Source of the DNA: Hungatella sp. UBA3048
GTDB taxonomy: Bacteria; Bacillota; Clostridia; Lachnospirales; Lachnospiraceae
DNA length: 64,000 nt
Assembly: GCA_002367105.1 (NCBI GenBank)
Contig: DFCS01000024.1
Span: 1 to 64,000 of the forward strand
Reading direction: 5' to 3'
Shown here: in pieces, positions 7,176 through 14,293 of the stretch
Numbering within the stretch: the first letter of the stretch is position 1
Layout of the letters: each line of letters opens with the position of its first letter
Program-made: the position numbers and the translations under genes
Notes under the pieces: model-generated
Database searches by the model: none
The model's input: the letters and a program-made list of their open reading frames with translations, nothing else
What the model was told of the DNA's origin: nothing

Positions 7176-7225
7176 TTGAAAATAGAATATGGTTTAAAAT
7201 TTAAGGGAAAAGGACGGTCAGTTTT

Positions 7226-8347
7226 ATGGATTTAGAAAATAAAGAACTTATATTGGAGGCTATCAAAAAAGGTAACCGGGTTCAAGATCCACTTATGAGT
7301 GTTGAAAAACTTCTTTCTTATGTTGGGGCTGAAAAATATGCTCCAACTTGCTGTAACAGAATTAGATTTGCTAAATTAGTTGATGAAAATCATATTATTC
7401 AGATTAATCCATCAAATTTACATATGGATTTTGAGGGATTTAAAAAGTGTCAGGAAATTCTGAATGGATATATGGAGCCTGAAATGTATCAGCAAATATC
7501 CGAATATTTTGAAAGCGCTGATAGCGTGACCAGATCACTTAACAACATCCTGTTCCACTTACGGAATAGCAGCAAGCAAGATTTACGTAAGATATACCAG
7601 GAGGCTTCTGAAACAGAGTCTTTAAATGGTAAGTGTTATCCCCCGGTTATTATTTCAGAAGAGTTAAAAAGCCGGCGATTATTTCGTAAAGAATATTTAG
7701 AGATTAAGTTAATCCTTAAAACTTGTTTTGCAGCCATTTGGTATTATCACCAGTTTAAAGGGCTCCCTACGCTTGCTAGAGAGGCACTGAGCCTTTCAAA
7801 GTTAAAAGTATGGCAGTATGATGGCGGGCCGTATTTCTGGGCGCTATTCCGCTTTCAGATGAAGCACCGGAAGTATAAAAATCCCAAGAAGTTGGGAAGG
7901 GAAGATTTGAAACGGTATGTATTCCTGGGGGTAAAGGCATTTGGTAAAGAGTGTCTTAAGAATCGGGATCACTCAAAGATAAAGTCAATGGAAAGAATAA
8001 ACTGGCTTTACGAAAGAAGCCATTCCATTATGACGGCAATCGGACTACTTACTCCCAGGGAATTGATGCAGATGTTTCCTGTTAAAAAGGATTATGGAGG
8101 CGAAAAAGGCGGCTATAAGGATTATTTCTGGGTAATGGAGAAATTAGGTAAATTACTTCCGGACAAGCCGATTGGATCAGCACAGAACGCTGCAGATCTT
8201 TTGTGGGACTATGTAAATTCGGATATAGAATATTTCTTCATGATGTGGATTCATAGCGTTGATGATTTAAGCACTTATTGTAATAATGATAAGCCGTTCA
8301 AGGCTTTCTATAGTAGACGTGATCGGGAGGTAGCGATTAATGAATGA
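7226..8347 (+). CDS. Large early phage protein of unknown function
   Basis: I do not recognise this 373-residue protein. It is soluble, helix-rich and basic in the middle (KHRKYKNPKKLGRED), and no Walker, nuclease or zinc motif is visible. It begins with a helical region containing repeated SVEKLLSYVG/EKY-like segments and ends overlapping the next gene by 8 nt. AAGGACGG precedes the ATG. It shares an operon with an antirepressor and an excisionase-like gene, so a role in early regulation or replication is possible. A profile search would be needed to go further. Confidence 0.78.
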   Translation: MDLENKELILEAIKKGNRVQDPLMSVEKLLSYVGAEKYAPTCCNRIRFAKLVDENHIIQINPSNLHMDFEGFKKCQEILNGYMEPEMYQQISEYFESADSVTRSLNNILFHLRNSSKQDLRKIYQEASETESLNGKCYPPVIISEELKSRRLFRKEYLEIKLILKTCFAAIWYYHQFKGLPTLAREALSLSKLKVWQYDGGPYFWALFRFQMKHRKYKNPKKLGREDLKRYVFLGVKAFGKECLKNRDHSKIKSMERINWLYERSHSIMTAIGLLTPRELMQMFPVKKDYGGEKGGYKDYFWVMEKLGKLLPDKPIGSAQNAADLLWDYVNSDIEYFFMMWIHSVDDLSTYCNNDKPFKAFYSRRDREVAINE

Positions 8348-9155
8348 TTTAGTTGTAAAAGAAGTGAATTTTTTAGGAGTAGATTTACTGGCTGTTAAAA
8401 ATGTGGAATCTGGAAAAATCTATGCCGGTATTAATGCAATTTTAAAGGATATGGGGTTTGATGAAAGGCAAATAGAGTATCGCCGTAATAAATGGCTCTC
8501 CGACAAGTCACTTTCAAAAGGGGTACAAAAATTTTCGTACCCATCGGAAAACAGAGGAATGCAAGAATCTTACTGTATTGATATTAAAAAGCTCCCTCTT
8601 GCATTGGCTAAACTGGAAATCACTCCTAAGATGGAAAAAGAACTTCCGGAGCTGTCCGATAAAATTGAAACATACCAAGATGCATGTGCCGATGTGTTAG
8701 CTGAAGCTTTTCTTCCGACAAAAGAGCCAGTAAAGAAACTGACTAATGAGCAGATTATGAGGATTCAACTGGGAATGATGGACGAGCAGGGTGAGAGAAT
8801 AGATGGCGTGGAGCAGCGTGTTGATCTGTTGGAAAACACAATGACAGTGGATTATGAGCAGCAGCAAAGGCTTAAGGAGTTGGCTAAAACCGTAGTTATC
8901 AATGCGGTAGGTGGTAAAAAGGCCAGGGCCTACACATATCAGTATCCACAGCGTGATGAAAATGATAAACCTCCTAAAATATATGGAATGGTAATTTCAA
9001 GACTCTGGCATGATTACCAGGATTATTTTGAGGTCAATTCCTACAGAAATACGCCAAAAATCAAATATGAGGAAGCTCTTAAGTGTATCAATGCATGGCA
9101 GCCGCCAACAAATATGCAATTGGATATTGGGAAAATCAATAGAGGGGAGATATAG
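8340..9155 (+). CDS. P22_AR_N / ORF6C-type antirepressor
   Basis: The 271-residue protein has an N-terminal antirepressor domain like those of P22-type Ant proteins (about residues 1-120: YAGINAILKDMGFDERQIEY, SYCIDIKKLPLALAKLEI). A glutamate-rich helix and a C-terminal ORF6C-like domain follow (about 180-260: ARAYTYQ, VISRLWHDYQDYFEV). The gene overlaps its upstream neighbour by 8 nt. It is the third antirepressor-type gene of the prophage and, unlike the other two, lies in the replication-proximal operon. Confidence 0.86.
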   Translation: MNDLVVKEVNFLGVDLLAVKNVESGKIYAGINAILKDMGFDERQIEYRRNKWLSDKSLSKGVQKFSYPSENRGMQESYCIDIKKLPLALAKLEITPKMEKELPELSDKIETYQDACADVLAEAFLPTKEPVKKLTNEQIMRIQLGMMDEQGERIDGVEQRVDLLENTMTVDYEQQQRLKELAKTVVINAVGGKKARAYTYQYPQRDENDKPPKIYGMVISRLWHDYQDYFEVNSYRNTPKIKYEEALKCINAWQPPTNMQLDIGKINRGEI

Positions 9156-9157
9156 TA

Positions 9158-9391
9158 ATGACAGTGCCAAGAATGAGAACAGTACAACAGTGCGCCGCCT
9201 TCTTCAAGGAGCAGGATCCAGGTTGCTGTATTGGGGAGTGGTGTATCAGGCAGTTGGTGAATCAGGGCAAGATCCCGGTATGCCGTTCCGGTAGAAGAAT
9301 TTTAATTAATCTTGATATGCTGATTGATTACTTTGCAACTGGTACAGCGGATCAGGAGACTGAACCGGACACCGTAACAAAAATTCACTAA
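9158..9391 (+). CDS. Excisionase-like MerR/HTH_17 DNA-binding protein
   Basis: The 77-residue protein has the winged-helix signature of Xis/HTH_17 proteins: a helix ending CIRQLVNQGKIPVCRSGRRI followed by a wing and LINLDMLIDYF. The leader AGAGGGGAG is clear and the gene starts 2 nt after the preceding stop. Such proteins bend DNA and direct tyrosine integrases towards excision. Here it is far from int, in the replication-proximal early operon. It could equally be a general phage transcription factor of the same fold. Confidence 0.78.
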   Translation: MTVPRMRTVQQCAAFFKEQDPGCCIGEWCIRQLVNQGKIPVCRSGRRILINLDMLIDYFATGTADQETEPDTVTKIH

Positions 9392-9397
9392 AAAACA

Positions 9398-9486
9398 GCC
9401 CCAAAGGAAGTAACAGCTTCCCTGGGGCAAGCACAGCCGGAGCCGTGACAATCAAAGGTTTAAGTACATAATAGCACGGTTCTGGC
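9398..9486 (+). promoter_or_regulatory. Two tandem RNA hairpins downstream of the excisionase-like gene
   Basis: Hairpin A has GCCCCA (9398-9403) pairing with TGGGGC (9423-9428) and an inner GGAAG/CTTCC stem with a 6-nt loop. Hairpin B has a 12-nt arm at 9436-9447 pairing, with two G-T wobbles, with 9475-9486. There is no T-run after either on the plus strand. They could protect the upstream mRNA, or mark a processing or regulatory site. Confidence 0.6.
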
Positions 9487-9511
9487 GAGAAATCAAAGGA
9501 GGATTTAGGAA

Positions 9512-9841
9512 ATGGGAGTAAAAAATGTTGTTTTAGATGCAGGGGATATTACAAAAATTGATCCCCACTATGATATGACTTTGAATGATGCAATGCTTAT
9601 TAAACAGTTTCGTGGAGGTAATATTGAGTCAATATCGTGCGCTTTTAATTATGGCTATTTGCAGGGGGTTAAAGCCGCCAATTCCGCAGGTATTAATGAG
9701 GGGAATGAAGGTAGTTGCCAAAGCTCCATGGCTGAAACAATAATTAAAAAAATTAATGCTGCAGATGAAGAAAAGATCCGTAATCTCTCCTTGTTTATTG
9801 ATGTTTTCTTGGAAGATAAAACCTCTGCCAAAAGCATATAA
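9512..9841 (+). CDS. Early phage protein of unknown function
   Basis: A 109-residue protein with a good AAAGGAGG leader. The N-terminal half is mixed and ends YGYLQGVKAAN; the C-terminal half is a predicted helix (AETIIKKINAADEEKIRNLSLFIDVFLED). This helix resembles those of small phage proteins of unknown role placed just before replication initiators. No motif suggests catalysis. It follows the double hairpin by 25 nt and precedes the replication initiator gene. Confidence 0.7.
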   Translation: MGVKNVVLDAGDITKIDPHYDMTLNDAMLIKQFRGGNIESISCAFNYGYLQGVKAANSAGINEGNEGSCQSSMAETIIKKINAADEEKIRNLSLFIDVFLEDKTSAKSI

Positions 9842-9915
9842 TAGACAAGTTCAATATGCCATAAATTACGTGGTTACTATGCTTAAAAAGGTAGTAGCCA
9901 CAGGAAGGAAAAGGG

Positions 9916-10725
9916 ATGACTGGTTGGATAAAAATTCACCGAGAGCTATTTGATAAGCCTATATGGGTCCTTTCGTCATCTGAGCAAAAAGCTGTTCTCA
10001 TTACCCTTTTATCAATGGCAAATTATAAAGAAAAAAGGTGGGAATGGAATGGTCAGCAATATGATTGTGTTCCAGGTCAATTCATCACCAGCCTAGAAAA
10101 AATAGCTGAAAAATCCGGAAAAGACGTTAGTATACAAAACGTCAGGACTGCAATTAAGCGATTTGAAAGGTACGGATTTCTAACAAACGAATCAACAAAG
10201 GCTGGACGGCTAATAACCATTGTAAATTGGGGGATTTATCAGGTTAATGATGAAGAGCCTAACAAAGACGTTGACAGAGACCTAACAAAGAGCCAACAAA
10301 GACCTAACAAAGACCTAACAACTACTAAAGAATATAAAGAATATAAAGAAGGAAATAAAGAGAAAGAAAAAGATAATACAGTATCTGATGATACTGTTCG
10401 TAGCACTGAAGTGCAACAAGTCATTGATGCATGGAATTCTTTACATGGATTGAGTAGGATAAAAAAGATTGTTTCAGGTACCCAGCGTTATATTATGCTG
10501 AAAGTACGGATCAGAGATTATGGACTTGAAGAAGTTTTAAGAGCCATTGAAAATGTTAGAAATAGTCCTTTCCTTCTTGGTCAAAGCAAAAAAGGCTGGA
10601 CAATCACCTTTGACTGGTTTGTGAGACCCAATAACTTCCCTAAAATCTTAGATGGTGATTACAATGACAAACCCGAAGCTGAAAACAAATCAAATTCAGA
10701 TGATTTTTCTAAGAGGTGGCAATAA
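9916..10725 (+). CDS. Phage replication initiator (DnaD-like / lambda O-type)
   Basis: The 269-residue protein has an N-terminal winged-helix region typical of Firmicute phage replication proteins (GWIKIHRELFDKPIW, FITSLEKIAEKSG, FERYGFLTNESTKAGRLITI). A polar linker (about 115-160) is followed by a DnaD-like C-terminal domain (VIDAWNSLHGLSRIKKI, GWTITFDWFVRPNNFPKIL). The linker is encoded by iteron repeats and an AT-rich stretch, so the phage origin appears to lie inside the gene as in lambda O. The following gene resembles a helicase loader, which supports the assignment. The leader is AGGAAAAGGG. Confidence 0.86.
   Translation: MTGWIKIHRELFDKPIWVLSSSEQKAVLITLLSMANYKEKRWEWNGQQYDCVPGQFITSLEKIAEKSGKDVSIQNVRTAIKRFERYGFLTNESTKAGRLITIVNWGIYQVNDEEPNKDVDRDLTKSQQRPNKDLTTTKEYKEYKEGNKEKEKDNTVSDDTVRSTEVQQVIDAWNSLHGLSRIKKIVSGTQRYIMLKVRIRDYGLEEVLRAIENVRNSPFLLGQSKKGWTITFDWFVRPNNFPKILDGDYNDKPEAENKSNSDDFSKRWQ
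10258..10370 (+). other. Predicted replication origin (iterons plus AT-rich tract)
   Basis: The repeat CCTAACAAAGAC occurs at 10258, 10281 and 10303, with a shortened copy at 10293 and a partial copy at 10314. An A-rich tract (10325-10370) with repeated AATATAAAG units follows directly. Iterons followed by an easily melted tract within the initiator gene are the classic layout of lambdoid origins. The spacing is about 10-23 bp. Confidence 0.75.
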
Positions 10726-10727
10726 AG

Positions 10728-11105
10728 ATGATTAAAAAAGAATTTGCTGAAATAGCAACAATGTTAAAAAATGCTTATAAGCAAAGGAATTTCATGACAA
10801 TTGAAGATGAGTGGAAGGTCTGGTATGAGTGCCTTAAGGATCTGCAGTTCTTTAGTTTGCAGAAGGCAACCTTACAGTGGGTACGGCACAACAAATTTCC
10901 TCCTACGATTGCGGAAATTTTTGAATCGTACAACAAGATTATTGCAAGTGAGGGAGATATAGGAGGACAAGATAGATTTTCCTTGTTAACTGATGAATTT
11001 CGTGAGGAGCTTGAAAGTCAAGGAGTGATAGATGGACAGTCCTTATCACTTGAGAATGCTACAGATAAGCAAATAAAACGCTTACAAGATGCTGGTGTGT
11101 TATGA
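10728..11105 (+). CDS. Helicase loader/inhibitor-like protein (G39P-type)
   Basis: The 125-residue protein resembles the SPP1 G39P family of helicase loaders: an N-terminal helical domain with FAEIATMLKNAY, DEWKVWYECLKDLQF and the conserved FPPTIAEIF turn, then a disordered C-terminus. The ATG at 10728 was preferred to the GTG at 10716 because GAGGTGG lies 8 nt before it. It overlaps no gene but follows the initiator by 2 nt, so the two are co-expressed. It would deliver a host or phage helicase to the initiator complex. Confidence 0.76.
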   Translation: MIKKEFAEIATMLKNAYKQRNFMTIEDEWKVWYECLKDLQFFSLQKATLQWVRHNKFPPTIAEIFESYNKIIASEGDIGGQDRFSLLTDEFREELESQGVIDGQSLSLENATDKQIKRLQDAGVL

Positions 11106-11181
11106 TTTACGAGTCCAAGGAACAATACTAAACGCTAATTGGCCGGGAGTTGGCAAATAAGATATCTGAGAGGTGGTAGAA

Positions 11182-11592
11182 GTGAAAAAAATGACCAAGG
11201 CAAGGCTAAAAGGTTATCAAAGGTTAAAGCTGGATATAGTCTGCCTGGAGCATGAAATCAGGGCCATGGAGGAAACAGACAGCGGTATGGGGCATAGTGT
11301 CATACTGGACTACCAAAGGGGCTATCCCAGGCCACAGAGCGTTACGGGCTTTGACTGGAAACGATATGAGCAGAAGCAGGACCTCCTTGTCAGGAAGAAA
11401 GCTGAAGCCGCCTGGATTGAATCCTGGATAGCGGAGATTGAGGATGGACAAGTCCGTTATGTTTTCAACATGAGGTACATAGAGAATATGAGCTGGAAGG
11501 AGATCGCTAAAAAGATCGGTATTCCACAGAATGAGGACTATCCACGAAAGTGCATTCGTGATGCCTATTTTAAAAAAGTTGGAGTTAATTAA
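11182..11592 (+). CDS. ArpU/RinA-like late transcription activator
   Basis: The protein of about 136 residues has a helical N-terminus and a C-terminal sigma-factor-like helix-turn-helix (YIENMSWKEIAKKIGI, about 105-120). This is the organisation of ArpU/RinA-type late regulators of Firmicute phages. The GTG at 11182 is preferred because GAGAGGTGG lies 5 nt before it; an ATG nine nt later is an alternative. It lies immediately upstream of a promoter with three 9-bp repeats, its most likely target. The position between replication and packaging genes fits a late activator. Confidence 0.8.
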   Translation: MKKMTKARLKGYQRLKLDIVCLEHEIRAMEETDSGMGHSVILDYQRGYPRPQSVTGFDWKRYEQKQDLLVRKKAEAAWIESWIAEIEDGQVRYVFNMRYIENMSWKEIAKKIGIPQNEDYPRKCIRDAYFKKVGVN

Positions 11593-11595
11593 CGA

Positions 11596-11629
11596 TTTTC
11601 CGTTTTTTCCGCTTTTTCCGTTTTATAAT
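11596..11629 (+). promoter_or_regulatory. Late-type promoter with three 9-bp repeats
   Basis: TTTTCCG ends at 11602, 11611 and 11620, a 9-bp period, immediately followed by TATAAT at 11624-11629. The repeats occupy the -35 region and no TTGACA-like box is present. This suggests an activator-dependent promoter, most simply for the product of the adjacent upstream gene. Transcription would start near 11636. Confidence 0.7.
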
Positions 11630-11635
11630 ATACTT

Positions 11636-11988
11636 AGGTTATCAGGTTTTGACCGATAGCCTCCCCCTAAATTTTTACTCGTTTCACAAAGCGTCGGACA
11701 GTGGCGGTCAACTTCAGGGTAGCCGAAAGGCTTAATGTTACCGCCCAAACAAAATGGTCTGCCAGACAGACTGGAAACCCTCTTGCAGTTGGTGTAACGG
11801 CGCACATGGACTGCAAACTCCTTAAACAGCTAGGTTCCGGCATGCATGGGAAGCTGGATTAAATGCGGTCAATCAGGTGGCGGCACCTGGGCGTAAAGTA
11901 GCCTAAAGAAGACATTGCCTAAAGGGCATACTTGTAATTCTCCTTAAAAACACCTGTCTTGGTAAATCCTTGATGGGTGTTTTCTTTT
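11636..11988 (+). ncRNA. Structured phage RNA between late activator and terminase genes
   Basis: About 350 nt contain no credible gene but at least six hairpins. GGCGGTCAAC (11703-11712) pairs with GTTACCGCC (11737-11745) and encloses AGCC-GAAA-GGCT with a GNRA tetraloop. GTCTG (11757) pairs with CAGAC (11767), and TGCAGT (11784) with ACTGCA (11810). CAGC/GCTG plus TTCC/GGAA enclose 11827-11856. CAGGTG-GCGG-CACCTG spans 11874-11889, and TGCC pairs with GGCA around 11916-11928. The unit starts after a promoter and ends with a terminator. It could be an independent regulatory RNA or a late-operon leader whose terminator is overcome during lytic growth. No Rfam class could be assigned by eye. 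Confidence 0.62.
11946..11988 (+). terminator. Terminator ending the structured RNA
   Basis: AAAACACC (11947-11954) pairs perfectly with GGTGTTTT (11976-11983), followed by CTTTT. It lies upstream of the packaging genes, so late transcription starting at 11636 must either stop here or be antiterminated. Confidence 0.8.
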
Positions 11989-12036
11989 GGTAGATTATGG
12001 TGTATAATCAAGAAAAATAATATGGGGGTGTATTTA

Positions 12037-12303
12037 TTGACAGTGAATGGAGCCAATATAATGGCGGTATTATACGAAGAATATAAGAAGAAAAAAGATG
12101 GCAATTGGGAAAAGGTGAATGCAGAACGATCAGGTTTAAACGAAAGAGAGTTTGAAGAGGCAGCAAACGCACTCAAGTCAGAAGGATATTTGCCTAATTT
12201 TACAATGACTAAGCACACAAATGGGAAAAAGCCTATATACTTTATAGGCGCACCCAGCGATGAGGTAATTAAACAGTTTAAAGAGATCGAAGAAGAGGAA
12301 TAA
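12037..12303 (+). CDS. YjcQ-like small phage protein
   Basis: An 88-residue protein, read from the TTG at 12037 because GGGGGTG lies about 7 nt upstream; an ATG at 12061 is the alternative. It resembles the small winged-helix YjcQ-type phage proteins: AVLYEEYKKKKDGNWEK, then GLNEREFEEAANALKSEGYL and a beta-wing. An acidic tail follows. A TATAAT at 12003-12008 may be its own -10. It lies between the structured RNA and a terminator, as a single-gene unit, so it may be regulated separately from the late operon. Confidence 0.68.
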   Translation: MTVNGANIMAVLYEEYKKKKDGNWEKVNAERSGLNEREFEEAANALKSEGYLPNFTMTKHTNGKKPIYFIGAPSDEVIKQFKEIEEEE

Positions 12304-12343
12304 GATTTTGGACATTCCATTTGTATCTCTTTTATATTCACAT

Positions 12344-12369
12344 AGAGGCGGCAACCCCGTCTCTTTTTT
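12344..12369 (+). terminator. Terminator upstream of the packaging operon
   Basis: The arms AGAGGCGG and CCGTCTCT enclose a short loop and are followed by TTTTTT. It ends the small gene at 12037 and is a second stop signal before the packaging operon. Confidence 0.75.
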
Positions 12370-12398
12370 AATATCAAACATCGAAAGGGGGATTTGAT

Positions 12399-12608
12399 AT
12401 GTTAAGAGAATTATGGGTTTACATCAGGATTACATGGGCAGTGATTAGAGAATTGAATCTGGAAACGAAACTGATAAAACACCGGAGCAAGATGGTGGAT
12501 ACTTACATGAGTGTTAATAAGGAATTCACTGGGAGGCGGTTCACAATAGATAATGTACAACATGAGTTTGACCAGCTTGAATCCAGAATTAAGAGCCGAT
12601 TCAGTTAA
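12399..12608 (+). CDS. Small phage protein before the terminase gene
   Basis: A 69-residue, helix-rich, strongly charged protein (VIRELNLETKLIKHRSKMVDTY, then HEFDQLESRIKSRFS). The leader AAAGGGGG is good. Its position would suit a small terminase, but it lacks the helix-turn-helix and oligomerisation pattern of that family, and the next gene already carries a small-terminase-like N-terminus. Function unknown. Confidence 0.6.
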   Translation: MLRELWVYIRITWAVIRELNLETKLIKHRSKMVDTYMSVNKEFTGRRFTIDNVQHEFDQLESRIKSRFS

Positions 12609-12642
12609 TACAAAAAATTAGCCAGATTGGAAGGTGAGGTGA

Positions 12643-14280
12643 TTGGCAAACAATGAAAACTTAGTGCCTTTTAGCAAACGAAGCGTGAGTGAAGCAAGAG
12701 AATATGGTCGGAGAGGTGGAAAAGCCTCTGGTGAAGCTAGAAGAAGGAAAGCGAATTTTCGTAAGGAATTGAATGACCTTCTCACCGTTGAAATAGATAA
12801 TCCTGAATGGTCGCCAGTCCTTGAAGCTATGGGACTTGACAGTACGCTTGGAATGGCCGCTCATGCTGCTATGATAAAAGAGGCCCTTTCAGGAAATGTA
12901 AAAGCCTATGAAGCCATTGCAAAATACTCTGGACAGTCCGCACAGACAGAAAAGGATGATGATGAGCAATTGGCAAAGATATCTCATCTTTACGCACAGG
13001 CCGAAGCAATAAAACCAAACACAGACAATGATCAACCGGTCAAATACACGGGCATTCCTTCCAGCATGGTAGCCCCGGTATTTGCTCCGGTTGTTTTTGA
13101 TATACAGGAGCATGGGCATACAGAATATGTCTTTCCTGGTGGTCGAGGGTCCACAAAGTCATCTTTCATATCCCTAGATATTATCGACCTCATTATGAAA
13201 AATGACCAGATGCATGCAGTTGTCATGCGTCAGGTAGCGGATACCTTACGCGGCTCTGTTTATCAGCAGATACTATGGGCGATTGAGGCTTTGGGATTGT
13301 CAGATGAATTTCATCCGACTGTCAGCCCCATGGAAATAACCCGAATCAGTACCGGCCAAAAGATCTATTTCCGCGGTGCTGATGATCCGGGAAAAGTAAA
13401 ATCAATCAAAGTACCATTTGGTTATATTGGAATCCTCTGGTTGGAAGAGCTTGATCAGTTTACCGGACCTGAATCGGTCCGTAAGATTGAACAGTCGGTA
13501 ATTCGTGGTGGCGACATAGCTTTTATCTTCAAATCCTTTAACCCACCTAAAACGGCTAGCAACTGGGCAAATAAGTACATAAAAGTACCGAAAGAAACCC
13601 GGTTGGTGACAGAGAGTACATATCTACAGGTACCGGCCAAGTGGCTAGGAAAGCCATTTTTAGATGAGGCTGAATTCCTAAAAGATACGAACCCAGAAGC
13701 CTATGAAAATGAATATCTGGGAGTTGCCAATGGTAGCGGTGGTAGTGTGTTCACGAACGTGCTTATTAAGGCCATTACAGATGAGGAGATAGAACAATTT
13801 GATTGCATCTATAACGGCTTGGACTGGGGCTGGTATCCAGATCCATTTCACTTTGTCCGGTGTTATTATGATCCAGCTAGGCTAAGACTTTTCATCTTCC
13901 AGGAATATCGATGCAACAAGCAGAGTAACCGGCAGACCGCAGACCATTTGATTGAGATGGGAATTACAGGTAACGACCTAATTACTTGCGATAGCGCAGA
14001 GGAAAAGTCTGTGGGGGATTATCGTTCCTATGGTCTACTGGCCCGAGGAGCAGTAAAAGGACCGGGATCGGTAGAATACAGCATGAAATGGTTACAGTCT
14101 TTACGAGAGATTATTATAGACAATACTAGATGCCCGGAGGCAGCTACAGAATTTATGGACTATGAATATGAACGGGACAAAGAAGGTAATGTCATTAGCG
14201 GCTATCCAGATAAGAATAACCATGCGATTGATGCCGTCCGCTATGCTATGAATTCGGTTTGGAAAAAGAAAGGCCAGTAA
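12643..14280 (+). CDS. Large terminase with fused small-terminase-like N-terminus
   Basis: The 545-residue packaging motor has a PBSX-type ATPase/nuclease: Walker A GGRGSTKSS (about 166-174), Walker B region ILWLEELDQ (about 263) and nuclease motifs DWGWYPDP (about 392), CDSAEEKS (about 448) and HAIDAVRYA (about 526). The first 130 residues (EYGRRGGKASGEARRRKANF, then a helical domain) resemble stand-alone small terminase/KGG-type proteins. No separate small terminase gene is visible, so the two subunits seem to be fused. The TTG start at 12643 is supported by AAGGTGAGGTGA. It moves DNA into proheads and cuts concatemers. Confidence 0.92.
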   Translation: MANNENLVPFSKRSVSEAREYGRRGGKASGEARRRKANFRKELNDLLTVEIDNPEWSPVLEAMGLDSTLGMAAHAAMIKEALSGNVKAYEAIAKYSGQSAQTEKDDDEQLAKISHLYAQAEAIKPNTDNDQPVKYTGIPSSMVAPVFAPVVFDIQEHGHTEYVFPGGRGSTKSSFISLDIIDLIMKNDQMHAVVMRQVADTLRGSVYQQILWAIEALGLSDEFHPTVSPMEITRISTGQKIYFRGADDPGKVKSIKVPFGYIGILWLEELDQFTGPESVRKIEQSVIRGGDIAFIFKSFNPPKTASNWANKYIKVPKETRLVTESTYLQVPAKWLGKPFLDEAEFLKDTNPEAYENEYLGVANGSGGSVFTNVLIKAITDEEIEQFDCIYNGLDWGWYPDPFHFVRCYYDPARLRLFIFQEYRCNKQSNRQTADHLIEMGITGNDLITCDSAEEKSVGDYRSYGLLARGAVKGPGSVEYSMKWLQSLREIIIDNTRCPEAATEFMDYEYERDKEGNVISGYPDKNNHAIDAVRYAMNSVWKKKGQ

Positions 14281-14293
14281 GGCAGGTGATAGA

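Larger units (their letters stand above)
6881..7225. other. Intergenic region between two early blocks
   Basis: No coding sequence is supported here. The left half is AT-rich. The right half holds a 14-bp palindromic motif (7081-7094) and a strong hairpin (7119-7175) just before the next gene. It separates the immunity/small-gene block from the block with the second antirepressor and replication genes. Confidence 0.7.

Noticed and set aside
11919..12377. A 152-residue minus-strand open frame over the terminator and small gene
   Set aside because: It is antisense to the YjcQ-like gene and crosses a terminator and promoter; composition is rich in Ser/Phe/Leu as in shadow frames.
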